NCBI GenBank assembly: GCA_016210785.1
Contig: JACQTN010000244.1
Span: 1 to 9,092, forward strand
From: Armatimonadota bacterium
Lineage (GTDB): Bacteria; Sysuimicrobiota; Sysuimicrobiia; Sysuimicrobiales; JACQTN01
Length of the DNA: 9,092 bases
Direction: 5' to 3'
Of this stretch, positions 1 through 6,394 are shown piece after piece (position 1 is the first letter of the stretch; each line of letters begins with the position of its first letter). Position numbers and translations under genes: made by a program. A model generated the notes under the pieces. It was not told the origin of the DNA. It searched no databases and worked only from the letters and a program-made list of their open reading frames with translations.

Positions 1-411
1 ACCTCGTGCGGATGCTTTGAGTGCATCATGTGCCTGGTCCCCGAGGCGAATGGGGTCATGGTGGTCAACCGGGAGTACGCCGGGATGACCCCCGTGGGCA
101 TGACTTTCAGCACGCTGGCCGGCATGGTCGGCGGCGGCGTGCAGACCCCGGGGTTCCTGGGCGTGGGCCGCCTCTACCTGACCAGCCGGAAGTTCATCCC
201 GGCCGACGGGGGACTGCAGCGGCTGGTGTGGATGCCTAAGGAACTGAAGGATGCGCTGCGGGACCGCCTGGTGGCGCGGGCCACGGAGATCGGCGACGAG
301 ACGCTGGTGGACAAGATCGCCGACGAGACGGTGGCGACGACCGTGGAGGAACTCACGGCGCACCTGGAGCGCGTGGGGCACCCGGCCCTGCAGATGCCGG
401 CGATCCTGTAG
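1..411 (+). CDS. acsB: Acetyl-CoA synthase (CODH/ACS beta subunit), C-terminal part
   Basis: This is the 3' end of acetyl-CoA synthase, which condenses a corrinoid-bound methyl group, CO and CoA into acetyl-CoA at the nickel A-cluster. The frame is open from base 1 and ends at TAG 409-411, leaving 136 codons. It opens with SCGCFECI; the Cys-Gly-Cys (visible residues 3-5, bases 7-15) corresponds to Cys595-Gly-Cys597 of the Moorella thermoacetica enzyme, which hold the distal nickel and bridge to the proximal one. By recall of the 729-residue Moorella protein, the visible length is what should follow that motif, so the C-terminus looks complete. The remaining A-cluster cysteines and the N-terminal CO-channel domain lie off the left edge. 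The stop codon overlaps the Shine-Dalgarno of acsC, so the two are probably translated from one transcript. The family assignment is very secure. Confidence 0.96.
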   Translation, partial: TSCGCFECIMCLVPEANGVMVVNREYAGMTPVGMTFSTLAGMVGGGVQTPGFLGVGRLYLTSRKFIPADGGLQRLVWMPKELKDALRDRLVARATEIGDETLVDKIADETVATTVEELTAHLERVGHPALQMPAIL

Positions 412-425
412 GAGGTTCACGCACC

Positions 426-1778
426 ATGCCGCTGACCGCCCTCGACATCTACAAGATCCTCCCCAAGACCAACTGCGGGGAGTGCGGCTTTCCCACCTGC
501 CTGGCCTTCGCCATGCAGCTGGCCACCAAGAAGGCCGCCATCGACGCCTGCCCCTACGCCAGCGATGACGCCAAGGCCACGCTGGCCGGGGCGGCGGCGC
601 CGCCCATTCGCCTGGTGACCATCGGGCCCCAGGACTGCAGCATCGGCATCGGCAAGGAGACGGTGCTGTTCCGGCATGAGGAGACGTTCTACCACCCGCC
701 GCCCATCGCCGTGCGCGTGACCACCGACCGGCCGCCGGAGGATTTGCGCGAGGCCCTGGCCCGCGTGCGGGCGCTGGAGTTCGAGCGGGTCGGCCAGGCG
801 CTTCGCGTGGAGATAGTGGCCCTGGAGGACGCTGCGGGCGAGCCGGAGCGCTTCGCGGCCGCGGCCACCTCCGCCGCGGAGGCCGGGTTCGTCCTGATGC
901 TGATGAGCGAGACGCCGGCGGTCCTGGATGCGGCCGCGGCCCGCATGCGCCAGGATCGCCCCCTGCTCTACGCGGCGACCGAGGACAACTGGCAGGCCGT
1001 GGCCCAGGTGGCGAAGACGCACAAGTGCCCGCTGGCCGTGCGCGGGCGGAATCTGGTTGCGCTGGCCGATCTCACCGCGCGCATCGCCGCTCAGGGCGTC
1101 ACCGACCTGGTGCTGGACAGCGGCGCCCGCGATCACGCCGCGACCCTGCAGGGCCTCACCCAGATCCGCCGGCTGGCGCTGCGCAAGATGTTCCGGCCGC
1201 TGGGCTATCCGGCCCTGGCCTTCGTCACGGCGCGCCATCCCCTGGACCAGGTGATGCAGGGGACGGCCTACATCGGCAAGTACGCCGCGCTGCTGGTGAC
1301 CGGCGAGCTGGAGCCGTGGCAGGCCCTGGCCCTGGTCACCGCGCGCCAGAACATCTACACCGACCCGCAGAAACCCATCCAGGTGGAGGCCGGTATCCAC
1401 ACCGTGGGCACCCCGGATGAGGCTTCGCCGGTGCTGGTGACCACCAACTTCTCCCTCACCTACTTCACCGTGGAAGGGGATGCCGAGGCGAGCCGCGCGC
1501 CTGCCTGGATCGTCGTCGTGAACACCGAGGGCCAGTCGGTCATGACGGCGTGGGCCGCGGACAAGTTCAACGCGGAGACCATCGCGAAAGCGATCCAGGA
1601 GTCTGGCATCGCCGACCGCGTGACGCACCGCCGCGCGGTCATTCCGGGCGGCGTGGCCGCCATCAGCGGGAAGCTGGAGGATCTGAGCGGCTGGCAGATC
1701 CTGGTGGGCCCCCGGGAGTCGGCGGGGCTGCCCGCCTTCCTGCGGGCGCAGTGGAAGCAGGCCGGCGTGGCCGCCTGA
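426..1778 (+). CDS. acsC: Corrinoid iron-sulfur protein, large (gamma) subunit
   Basis: AcsC is the large subunit of the corrinoid iron-sulfur protein, the methyl carrier between methyltransferase AcsE and acetyl-CoA synthase. It has 450 residues, close to the roughly 446 of the Moorella protein. The N-terminal [4Fe-4S] domain is visible as Cys17, Cys20, Cys25 and Cys42 (CGECGFPTC followed by ACPY). It supplies electrons to reactivate oxidised cobalamin. A TIM-barrel-like middle follows, then a C-terminal cobalamin-binding region containing YTDPQ, TTNFSLTYF and the final GWQILVGPRE. ATG 426 is chosen because AGGAGG lies at 410-415, overlapping the acsB stop, and because MPLTALDIYKILPKTNCGECG aligns with known N-termini. 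The stop at 1776-1778 is 15 bases before acsV. The protein is cytosolic; no signal peptide or membrane segment is seen. Confidence 0.97.
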   Translation: MPLTALDIYKILPKTNCGECGFPTCLAFAMQLATKKAAIDACPYASDDAKATLAGAAAPPIRLVTIGPQDCSIGIGKETVLFRHEETFYHPPPIAVRVTTDRPPEDLREALARVRALEFERVGQALRVEIVALEDAAGEPERFAAAATSAAEAGFVLMLMSETPAVLDAAAARMRQDRPLLYAATEDNWQAVAQVAKTHKCPLAVRGRNLVALADLTARIAAQGVTDLVLDSGARDHAATLQGLTQIRRLALRKMFRPLGYPALAFVTARHPLDQVMQGTAYIGKYAALLVTGELEPWQALALVTARQNIYTDPQKPIQVEAGIHTVGTPDEASPVLVTTNFSLTYFTVEGDAEASRAPAWIVVVNTEGQSVMTAWAADKFNAETIAKAIQESGIADRVTHRRAVIPGGVAAISGKLEDLSGWQILVGPRESAGLPAFLRAQWKQAGVAA

Positions 1779-1793
1779 GGGACGGGGGACGCC

Positions 1794-3716
1794 GTGCACA
1801 CCCCCACCGTCACGTTCCAGCCGGACGCCCGCACCGTCGCGGTGGAGGCCGGCCAGACGCTGCTCGACGCCGTGTTCGCGGCTGGGATCCCCCTCAACAG
1901 CGTCTGCGGCGGCCGGGGCATCTGTCAGCGCTGCCGCGTCTGCGTGCAGGGCGGCGAGATCGAGATCGACGCGGCCGGGCGCCTGCCCGGCCGCGAAATC
2001 CTGGCCTGCCTGGCCCGGGTCACCGGCGACGTGGTCGTGGAGGTGCCGGAGGCCTCCCGGATTGAGGGGGAGCAGATCCTCACTGGCGCGGAACGGGGAC
2101 CCGGTGCCTTCATACCGATTTCGGTGGAAGCCGCGGCGGGCCTTCCCCGCGTGGCCGACCTGTACGTGCCGAGCCCGCTGGCGCTTCCGGTGCCGCTGGA
2201 GCTGCCCCCGCCGACCCTGCACGACTGCGTCAGCGACCTCCACCGCCTGACCCGCGAGCTGCGCCGGCAGCGCAACATCCGCGAGGTCACCGTTCCCATG
2301 GAAGTCCTGCGCACGCTCCCGCAGATGGTGCGGGAGGCCGGCTGGCACGTCACGGCGCTGCTGGGGCGGGCGGACGGCGGCTTCAATCTCATCGACCTGC
2401 TGCCGGGCGCGGGTGCGCCCAGAGCGTACGGCGTGGCGGTGGACGTGGGCACCACGACCATCGTCGTCCACCTGGTGGACCTCTGCCGCGGAACCACCCT
2501 GGGCGCCACCGCGGCCCTCAACCGCCAGATTGCCTACGGCGACGATGTGATCTCCCGCATCATCCATGCGGGCGAGCCCGGCGGTCTGGAGCGGCTGCGC
2601 ACGGCAGCCCTCGACACCATCAACCTGCTGATCGGGGGGCTGGCCCGGGCGCACGGGGTGGGCCGCGACGAGATCGTGGCCGCGGTCTGCGCCGGCAACA
2701 CCACCATGCTGCACCTGCTCCTGGGCCTGCCGCCGGCGGAGATTCGCCGCGAGCCCTACACCCCCGTGGTGACGGCACCGCTCACCTGCGCTGCGGCTGA
2801 CGTGGGCCTGCGCATCCACCGCCGCGGCCTGGCGGCCGCCATGCCGGGCGTGAGCAGCTACGTGGGCGGCGACATCACCGCCGACGTGCTGGCCGCGGGC
2901 ATGGACCGGACCGAGGAACTCTCCATGCTCATCGACGCCGGCACCAACGGCGAGACGGTCATCGGCAACCGGGACTTCCTGGCCTGCTGCGCCTGCTCCG
3001 CCGGGCCGGCCTTCGAGGGGGGCGGCATCAGCTGGGGCATGCGGGCCGCGCGGGGGGCGATCCAGCGCGTGGAGATCGCCCCGGACGGCACGCTCACCTG
3101 GGCTACCGTGGGCGGCGCCAGGCCCCGCGGCCTCTGCGGTTCCGGGCTGGTGGACCTGCTGGCGGAGTTGCTCCGCGCCGGCATCATCGACCGGGCCGGC
3201 CGGCCGCGGCCCGGCGCGCCCCGCGTGCGCGAGGGCCCCGACGGCCTGGAGGTGCTGGTGGTGCCGGCGCCGGCCAGCGCCGCCGGACGCGACATCGTGC
3301 TGACCGCGGCGGACATCGAGAACCTGTTGCGCGCCAAGGCGGCGGTCTACGCGGGCGCGTCGCTCTTGGCCCGTCGATTGGGCATCGAGATGCAGGAGAT
3401 CCAGCGGGTGTACGTGGCAGGCGGCTTCGGCACCTACCTGGACATCAGGAAGGCGATCCTGCTGGGCCTGCTGCCCGATCTTCCGCCGGAGCGGGTGACC
3501 TTCATCGGCAACGGCTCGGTGACCGGCGCCCGGATGGCGCTGCTCTCCTACGAGGTGTGGCGACACGCCGCCGACGTGGCGCAGATGATGACCTATCGCG
3601 AGCTCAGCACCGACGCGGCGTTCATGGAGGAGTACGTGTCGGCCATGTTCCTGCCCCACACCGACAGCGCTCGCTTCCCGCGGGCCTGTGCGGAGCTGGG
3701 GACGCCGCAGCAGTAG
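1794..3716 (+). CDS. acsV: Reductive activator of corrinoid Fe-S protein (RACo), ASKHA ATPase with ferredoxin domain
   Basis: This protein uses ATP to drive an electron from a [2Fe-2S] centre onto inactive Co(II) cobalamin of AcsC/AcsD, restoring Co(I). It has 640 residues. The N-terminal plant-type ferredoxin domain (about 1-95) shows Cys38, Cys44, Cys47 (CGGRGICQRC) and Cys72. A linker region (about 95-205) follows, then the actin-like ASKHA/DUF4445 domain. This begins at AVDVGTTT (215-222, phosphate-1 motif), continues through LIDAGTNGE (379-387), and ends with YVAGGFGTYLDI and IGNGSVTGA. GTG 1794 is chosen because the peptide then begins exactly at the ferredoxin fold; the upstream signal is only a weak G-rich tract (GGGGGA, 1784-1789). 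Cys50 is an extra cysteine beside the cluster ligands. Its place after acsC matches the gene order I recall in Moorella and Carboxydothermus. The family call is secure; the exact redox partner is inferred from the family. Confidence 0.94.
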   Translation: MHTPTVTFQPDARTVAVEAGQTLLDAVFAAGIPLNSVCGGRGICQRCRVCVQGGEIEIDAAGRLPGREILACLARVTGDVVVEVPEASRIEGEQILTGAERGPGAFIPISVEAAAGLPRVADLYVPSPLALPVPLELPPPTLHDCVSDLHRLTRELRRQRNIREVTVPMEVLRTLPQMVREAGWHVTALLGRADGGFNLIDLLPGAGAPRAYGVAVDVGTTTIVVHLVDLCRGTTLGATAALNRQIAYGDDVISRIIHAGEPGGLERLRTAALDTINLLIGGLARAHGVGRDEIVAAVCAGNTTMLHLLLGLPPAEIRREPYTPVVTAPLTCAAADVGLRIHRRGLAAAMPGVSSYVGGDITADVLAAGMDRTEELSMLIDAGTNGETVIGNRDFLACCACSAGPAFEGGGISWGMRAARGAIQRVEIAPDGTLTWATVGGARPRGLCGSGLVDLLAELLRAGIIDRAGRPRPGAPRVREGPDGLEVLVVPAPASAAGRDIVLTAADIENLLRAKAAVYAGASLLARRLGIEMQEIQRVYVAGGFGTYLDIRKAILLGLLPDLPPERVTFIGNGSVTGARMALLSYEVWRHAADVAQMMTYRELSTDAAFMEEYVSAMFLPHTDSARFPRACAELGTPQQ

Positions 3717-3722
3717 GGCCCC

Positions 3723-3833
3723 GTGGGTCCGGGGAGACTTAGGCAACGTGACGCGTACGTAGACTGAAACGGAGGCGCCGTGAGTCCGGGGAGACTTAGA
3801 CAACGTTACGCACACGCAGACTGAAACGGAGGC
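3723..3833 (+). repeat. Repeat array A: two 57-bp direct repeats of unknown family
   Basis: Two head-to-tail units start at 3723 and 3780, with a 57-base period. The second unit is cut short at 3833, just before acsF. Each begins with GTGAGTCCGGGGAGACTTAG (G for A at the fourth base in the first unit) and ends with AACGGAGGC. Each also reads as a 14-codon frame from GTG to TGA (3723-3767 and 3780-3824). The encoded peptides are MGPGRLRQRDAYVD and MSPGRLRQRYAHAD, taking GTG as Met. Codons such as AGA, CTT, CAA and GTA are unlike the GC-rich codons of the flanking genes. The GGAGG of the second unit lies 12 bases before the acsF ATG, and a further GTGAG (3838-3842) looks like the start of a third unit. 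I do not recognise the repeat. It could be a set of leader cistrons, an RNA-structure element or a small dispersed repeat. Confidence 0.93.
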
Positions 3834-3844
3834 GTGGGTGAGAG

Positions 3845-4612
3845 ATGCCGTTCGTCATCGCGGTGGCCGGGAAGGGCGGCACGGGCAAGACGACCCTGGC
3901 GGGGCTCATCGTCCGCGCGCTACGCCGCGCCGGGCGCACGCCGATCCTGGCGGTGGACGCCGATCCCAATACCTGTCTCGATGCCGCGCTGGGGCTCGTA
4001 CCCTCCAGGTCCGTCTCCGACGTGTTGGATGACACCAAGGGCATGCGCAACGTCCCTGCCAACACGCCCCGGACCGTCTACCTGGAATACCAGCTGGCGG
4101 ATTGCCTGGCGGAAGGGCAGGGCGTCGACCTGATCAACATGGGGCGACCCGAAGGGGCCGGCTGCTACTGCGCCGCCAACCACCTGCTGCGGGAGCACCT
4201 GGACCGCCTGACCGGCGCCTACCCCTACGTGGTGATGGACAACGCCGCGGGCATGGAGCACCTCAGCCGGCGCACGACGCGCGACGTGGATCTGCTCTTC
4301 ATCGTCAGCGATGCCAGCAATGCCGGGCTCCGGGCCGCGCGCCGCATCCGCGCCCTGGTGGATGAGCTGAACCTCTCCGTGCGGGAGATGCACCTGGTGA
4401 TCAACCGCGCCGAGCGTCTGCCCGCGCCGGTGGAGGAGGCGCTGCGCGCCGATGGGCTCCACCTGGCCGGGTTCGTGCCCGAGGATCCGCTGGTGGCCGC
4501 GTGCGAGTTGGAGGGCCGGCCGCTAGTGGATCTGCCCGACGACGCGCCGGCGGTGCAGGCGGTAGGCAAGATCCTGGCGTCGGTGCAGACGGCCGGAGGA
4601 GTCCGGCGATGA
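3845..4612 (+). CDS. acsF: CooC/AcsF-type nickel-insertion ATPase for CODH/ACS maturation
   Basis: This is a MinD/SIMIBI-family ATPase that helps load nickel into carbon monoxide dehydrogenase (CooC) or acetyl-CoA synthase (AcsF). It has 255 residues. The deviant Walker A motif GKGGTGKTT is at 9-17, with signature lysine Lys10 and P-loop Lys15. VDADPN follows as the switch I region. The Cys-X-Cys metal or dimer site is GCYC (Cys107, Cys109), and YVVMDNAAGMEHLSRR is the switch II/Walker B region. ATG 3845 is used because it starts directly on the beta-strand before the P-loop. Two nearby GTG codons (3834, 3838) are out of frame. Its ribosome signal is GGAGG at 3828-3832, belonging to repeat array A, or the closer GGTGA at 3837-3841. 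The gene overlaps the next one by ATGA. Its position between acsV and acsD, as I recall for Moorella, favours the AcsF role over CooC, but sequence alone does not settle this. Confidence 0.92.
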   Translation: MPFVIAVAGKGGTGKTTLAGLIVRALRRAGRTPILAVDADPNTCLDAALGLVPSRSVSDVLDDTKGMRNVPANTPRTVYLEYQLADCLAEGQGVDLINMGRPEGAGCYCAANHLLREHLDRLTGAYPYVVMDNAAGMEHLSRRTTRDVDLLFIVSDASNAGLRAARRIRALVDELNLSVREMHLVINRAERLPAPVEEALRADGLHLAGFVPEDPLVAACELEGRPLVDLPDDAPAVQAVGKILASVQTAGGVRR

Positions 4613-5217
4613 GCGTCTACGCGCCGACCTATGAGGGGCTGCGCGTCAAGCTCAAGGGACGCGATCTGGAGAGCCTGGTGGAACGCAGCGGGGCCGTGCG
4701 AGTCGATGATCGCACCATCGGGCTGCGGTGCGCCGGGCGCGAGTACCGCATCGGGTACCCGGAGGGTACCGTCGCGGACGTGGACGGCGCCCCGGTTGAC
4801 GTCCACCTGGCCATCCTCCTGCTGCTTTACCTGCTGGACTCCACCGGGTGCGAGCCCGAGGGGCGCTGGGTCTCCTTCGAGCAACTGCCGGGCGGGCTCG
4901 GCTACCTGTCATCGTTCCACGGGCGGGTGGTGCAGCCCATCCTGCACGCCTTCGGGCCGCACCCCGAGCGGCTGCTGGAGGCCGCCAGGGCGCTGGGCGG
5001 CGAGCCGATGGCGCTGGGCGACGTGGCCGTGTCCATCCCCGCGCTGCCGCGCGTGTCCATCGCCTGCGTGCTGTGGCGCGGCGACGAGGAGTTTCGTCCC
5101 AGCGCCTCGGTGGTGTTCGACGCGTCGGTGGCCGGCTACCTGGATACCGAAGCGCTGGTCGCGCTGAGTGAGCTGGTGTCGCGGAGGATGGTGGCCGCGG
5201 ACGCATACGCAGAATGA
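4609..5217 (+). CDS. DUF3786 domain protein with a repeat-derived C-terminal tail
   Basis: This is a 202-residue protein that I assign to DUF3786, a family of unknown function found in anaerobes. Recognisable stretches are LLLYLLDSTG (about residues 69-78), the segment from SFEQLPGG to SSFHGRV, LGGEPMALGDVAV and ALPRVSIACVLWRGDEEF. ATG 4609 overlaps the acsF stop (ATGA) and has GGAGGA at 4595-4600, so the two are translationally coupled. That suggests a role tied to metal-centre maturation or the corrinoid protein, which is inference. No signal peptide or membrane helix is clear; the leucine-rich run at 69-75 is short and sits inside the domain. The final codons (DAYAE then TGA, from 5200) match the end of the 57-bp repeat unit that follows, in the same frame, so the natural C-terminus has probably been replaced or extended by repeat sequence. 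Confidence 0.85.
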   Translation: MSVYAPTYEGLRVKLKGRDLESLVERSGAVRVDDRTIGLRCAGREYRIGYPEGTVADVDGAPVDVHLAILLLLYLLDSTGCEPEGRWVSFEQLPGGLGYLSSFHGRVVQPILHAFGPHPERLLEAARALGGEPMALGDVAVSIPALPRVSIACVLWRGDEEFRPSASVVFDASVAGYLDTEALVALSELVSRRMVAADAYAE

Positions 5218-5344
5218 GACGGAGGCGCCGTGAGTCCGGGGAGACTTAGGCAACGTGACGCACACGCAGACTGAAACGGAAGCGCCGTGAGTCCGGGGAG
5301 ACTTAGCCAGCGTTACGCGCACGCAGAATGAGACGGAGGCGCCG

Positions 5345-5362
5345 TGAGTCCGGGGAGACTTA
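5345..5362 (+). other. Conserved hairpin in the repeat core (example from the last unit)
   Basis: In every full unit, TGAGTC and GACTTA flank the 6-base loop CGGGGA and can form a 6-bp RNA stem with one G-U pair. The other copies lie at 3724-3741, 3781-3798, 5231-5248 and 5288-5305. The single core difference among the five copies, G for A in the first unit, changes an A-U pair to G-U and so keeps the stem. The stem contains the last two bases of the GTG codon. The stem is short, so a structural role is only possible. Confidence 0.45.
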
Positions 5363-5391
5363 GCAAATGTCACATGGACGCACAACGAGGC

Positions 5392-5396
5392 GGAGG
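5392..5396 (+). promoter_or_regulatory. Ribosome-binding site of acsD supplied by the last repeat unit
   Basis: GGAGG here belongs to the 3' end of the last 57-bp unit and lies 8 bases before GTG 5405. It supports that GTG as the acsD start. The equivalent GGAGG inside array B is only 4 bases before its GTG, so the final copy has better spacing, owing to 4 extra bases. Confidence 0.7.
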
Positions 5397-5404
5397 CTGA
5401 TCCC

Positions 5405-6379
5405 GTGAGCCTGGAGCTGGTGAAGGAGACCTGGCCGGGGAAGATTTTCACCATCACCATCGGCGCCACCGCCGCGGAAGGCGGCACGCGCGCCCGCACG
5501 GTGACCCTGGGCGGGCACGGCGCGCTCCCCTTCCTGCCGGGCGACGCCCCCAGTCCGCACCCGCCCCTGGTGGCCATGGAGGTCATGGATGTCGTGCCCC
5601 CGGACTGGCCCGAGCACCTGCGCGCACCGCTGGCCGACGTGCTGGCGTCGCCCGCGGACTGGGCCCGCAAGTGCGTGGAGGATTGCGGGGCCGACCTGGT
5701 GTGCCTGCGCCTGCAGGCGCCGCACCCCGAGTGGAAGGATGCGTCCCCCGACGAGGCCGCGGCCACGGTGCGGGCCGTGCTCCAGGCCGTGCCGGTCCCG
5801 CTGATCATCCTGGGGTGCGGCCACGCCGACAAGGACAACGAGGTCTGGCCGCGGGTCACCGAAGCGGCCAGGGGAGAGCGGTGCCTGGTGGGCATGGCCG
5901 TGCCCGAGAACTACAAGACGCTGGTGGTGGCCTGCCTGGCCGACGGCCACAACGTGCTGGCGGAGGCGCCCATCGACGTCAACATCCAGAAGCAGCTCAA
6001 CATCCTGATCACCGAGATGGGCCTGTCCGCGGATCGCATTGTCCTCCATCCCGGCAACGCGTCGCTGGGATACGGGCTGGAGTACGAGTACTCCATCATG
6101 GAGCGCATCCGGCTGGCCGGGCTGCAGGGCGACCGGATGCTGTCGCAGCCCATGCTGGCGGTCGTGGGCGAGGAGGCGTGGAAGGCCAAGGAGGCCCGGC
6201 TCCCGGAGGGCGCGATGCCGGCGTGGGGCGCGGAGGCACTCCGCGGTCCCGCGTGGGAGGCGGCCACCGCCGCCGCCTTCCTGCAGGCGGGCGCGGACAT
6301 GGTGGTGCTGGTGCACCCGGAGACGGCGGCGACGGTCAGGCGCACAATCACTGAACTGACGAAGGGGTCGGCGGCATAG
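5405..6379 (+). CDS. acsD: Corrinoid iron-sulfur protein, small (delta) subunit
   Basis: AcsD is the small subunit of the corrinoid iron-sulfur protein. It forms a TIM barrel that pairs with AcsC and helps hold the cobalamin during methyl transfer. It has 324 residues, against about 323 in Moorella. Recognisable stretches are GATAAEGGTR near residue 20, DVVPPDWPEHL, WARKCVEDCGADLVCLRL, ENYKTLVVACLADGHN, DVNIQKQLNILITEMG, and LGYGLEYEYSIMERIRLAGLQGD. GTG 5405 is chosen because it places the GGTR motif at the same distance from the start as in the Moorella protein and because GGAGG lies 8 bases upstream. That signal is the tail of repeat array B. The first codons (GTG AGC CTG GAG) resemble the start of the repeat unit (GTG AGT CCG GGG). 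It is separated from acsC by three genes; I recall acsC and acsD being split by acsV and an ATPase gene in Moorella as well. Confidence 0.96.
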   Translation: MSLELVKETWPGKIFTITIGATAAEGGTRARTVTLGGHGALPFLPGDAPSPHPPLVAMEVMDVVPPDWPEHLRAPLADVLASPADWARKCVEDCGADLVCLRLQAPHPEWKDASPDEAAATVRAVLQAVPVPLIILGCGHADKDNEVWPRVTEAARGERCLVGMAVPENYKTLVVACLADGHNVLAEAPIDVNIQKQLNILITEMGLSADRIVLHPGNASLGYGLEYEYSIMERIRLAGLQGDRMLSQPMLAVVGEEAWKAKEARLPEGAMPAWGAEALRGPAWEAATAAAFLQAGADMVVLVHPETAATVRRTITELTKGSAA

Positions 6380-6394
6380 CGGATTCGGGGTCTT

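Larger units (their letters stand above)
5200..5400 (+). repeat. Repeat array B: partial unit plus three 57-bp direct repeats
   Basis: A truncated unit (5200-5229), shared with the end of the DUF3786 gene, is followed by units starting at 5230, 5287 and 5344, each 57 bases after the last. All three full units keep GTGAGTCCGGGGAGACTTAG without change. The second halves vary. The first two units read as 14-codon frames ending in TGA (5230-5274, 5287-5331), with peptides MSPGRLRQRDAHAD and MSPGRLSQRYAHAE. In the third unit that TGA is CGA, and the frame runs to TGA 5398-5400 (18 codons). The spacer before each GTG carries GGAGG (GGAAG before the unit at 5287). The last GGAGG, 5392-5396, sits 8 bases before the acsD GTG and is probably its ribosome-binding site. 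The repeat family matches array A, 1.4 kb upstream. Its function is unknown to me. Confidence 0.94.

Noticed and set aside
417..3815. A 1132-codon open frame on the minus strand opposite acsC and acsV
   Set aside because: It is a by-product of GC-rich codons on the other strand. The plus-strand genes have clear family motifs, and the minus frame shows low-complexity Arg/Gly/His-rich sequence with no recognisable domain.
3834..4133. Alternative frame from GTG 3834 (and one from GTG 3838) overlapping the start of acsF
   Set aside because: Both are out of frame with the P-loop protein and give Arg/Ser-rich shadow peptides. Their start codons are explained by the remnant of a repeat unit.
5200..5404. 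CRISPR array
   Set aside because: The units abut directly with no unique spacers between repeats, there are no cas genes, and the units include Shine-Dalgarno and start/stop signals instead.
4909..5895. A minus-strand frame that translates array B into a 19-residue repeat (KSPRTHGASVS type)
   Set aside because: Any 57-base tandem repeat is periodic in all frames. The frame runs through the antisense of DUF3786 and acsD with no motif or start signal of its own.
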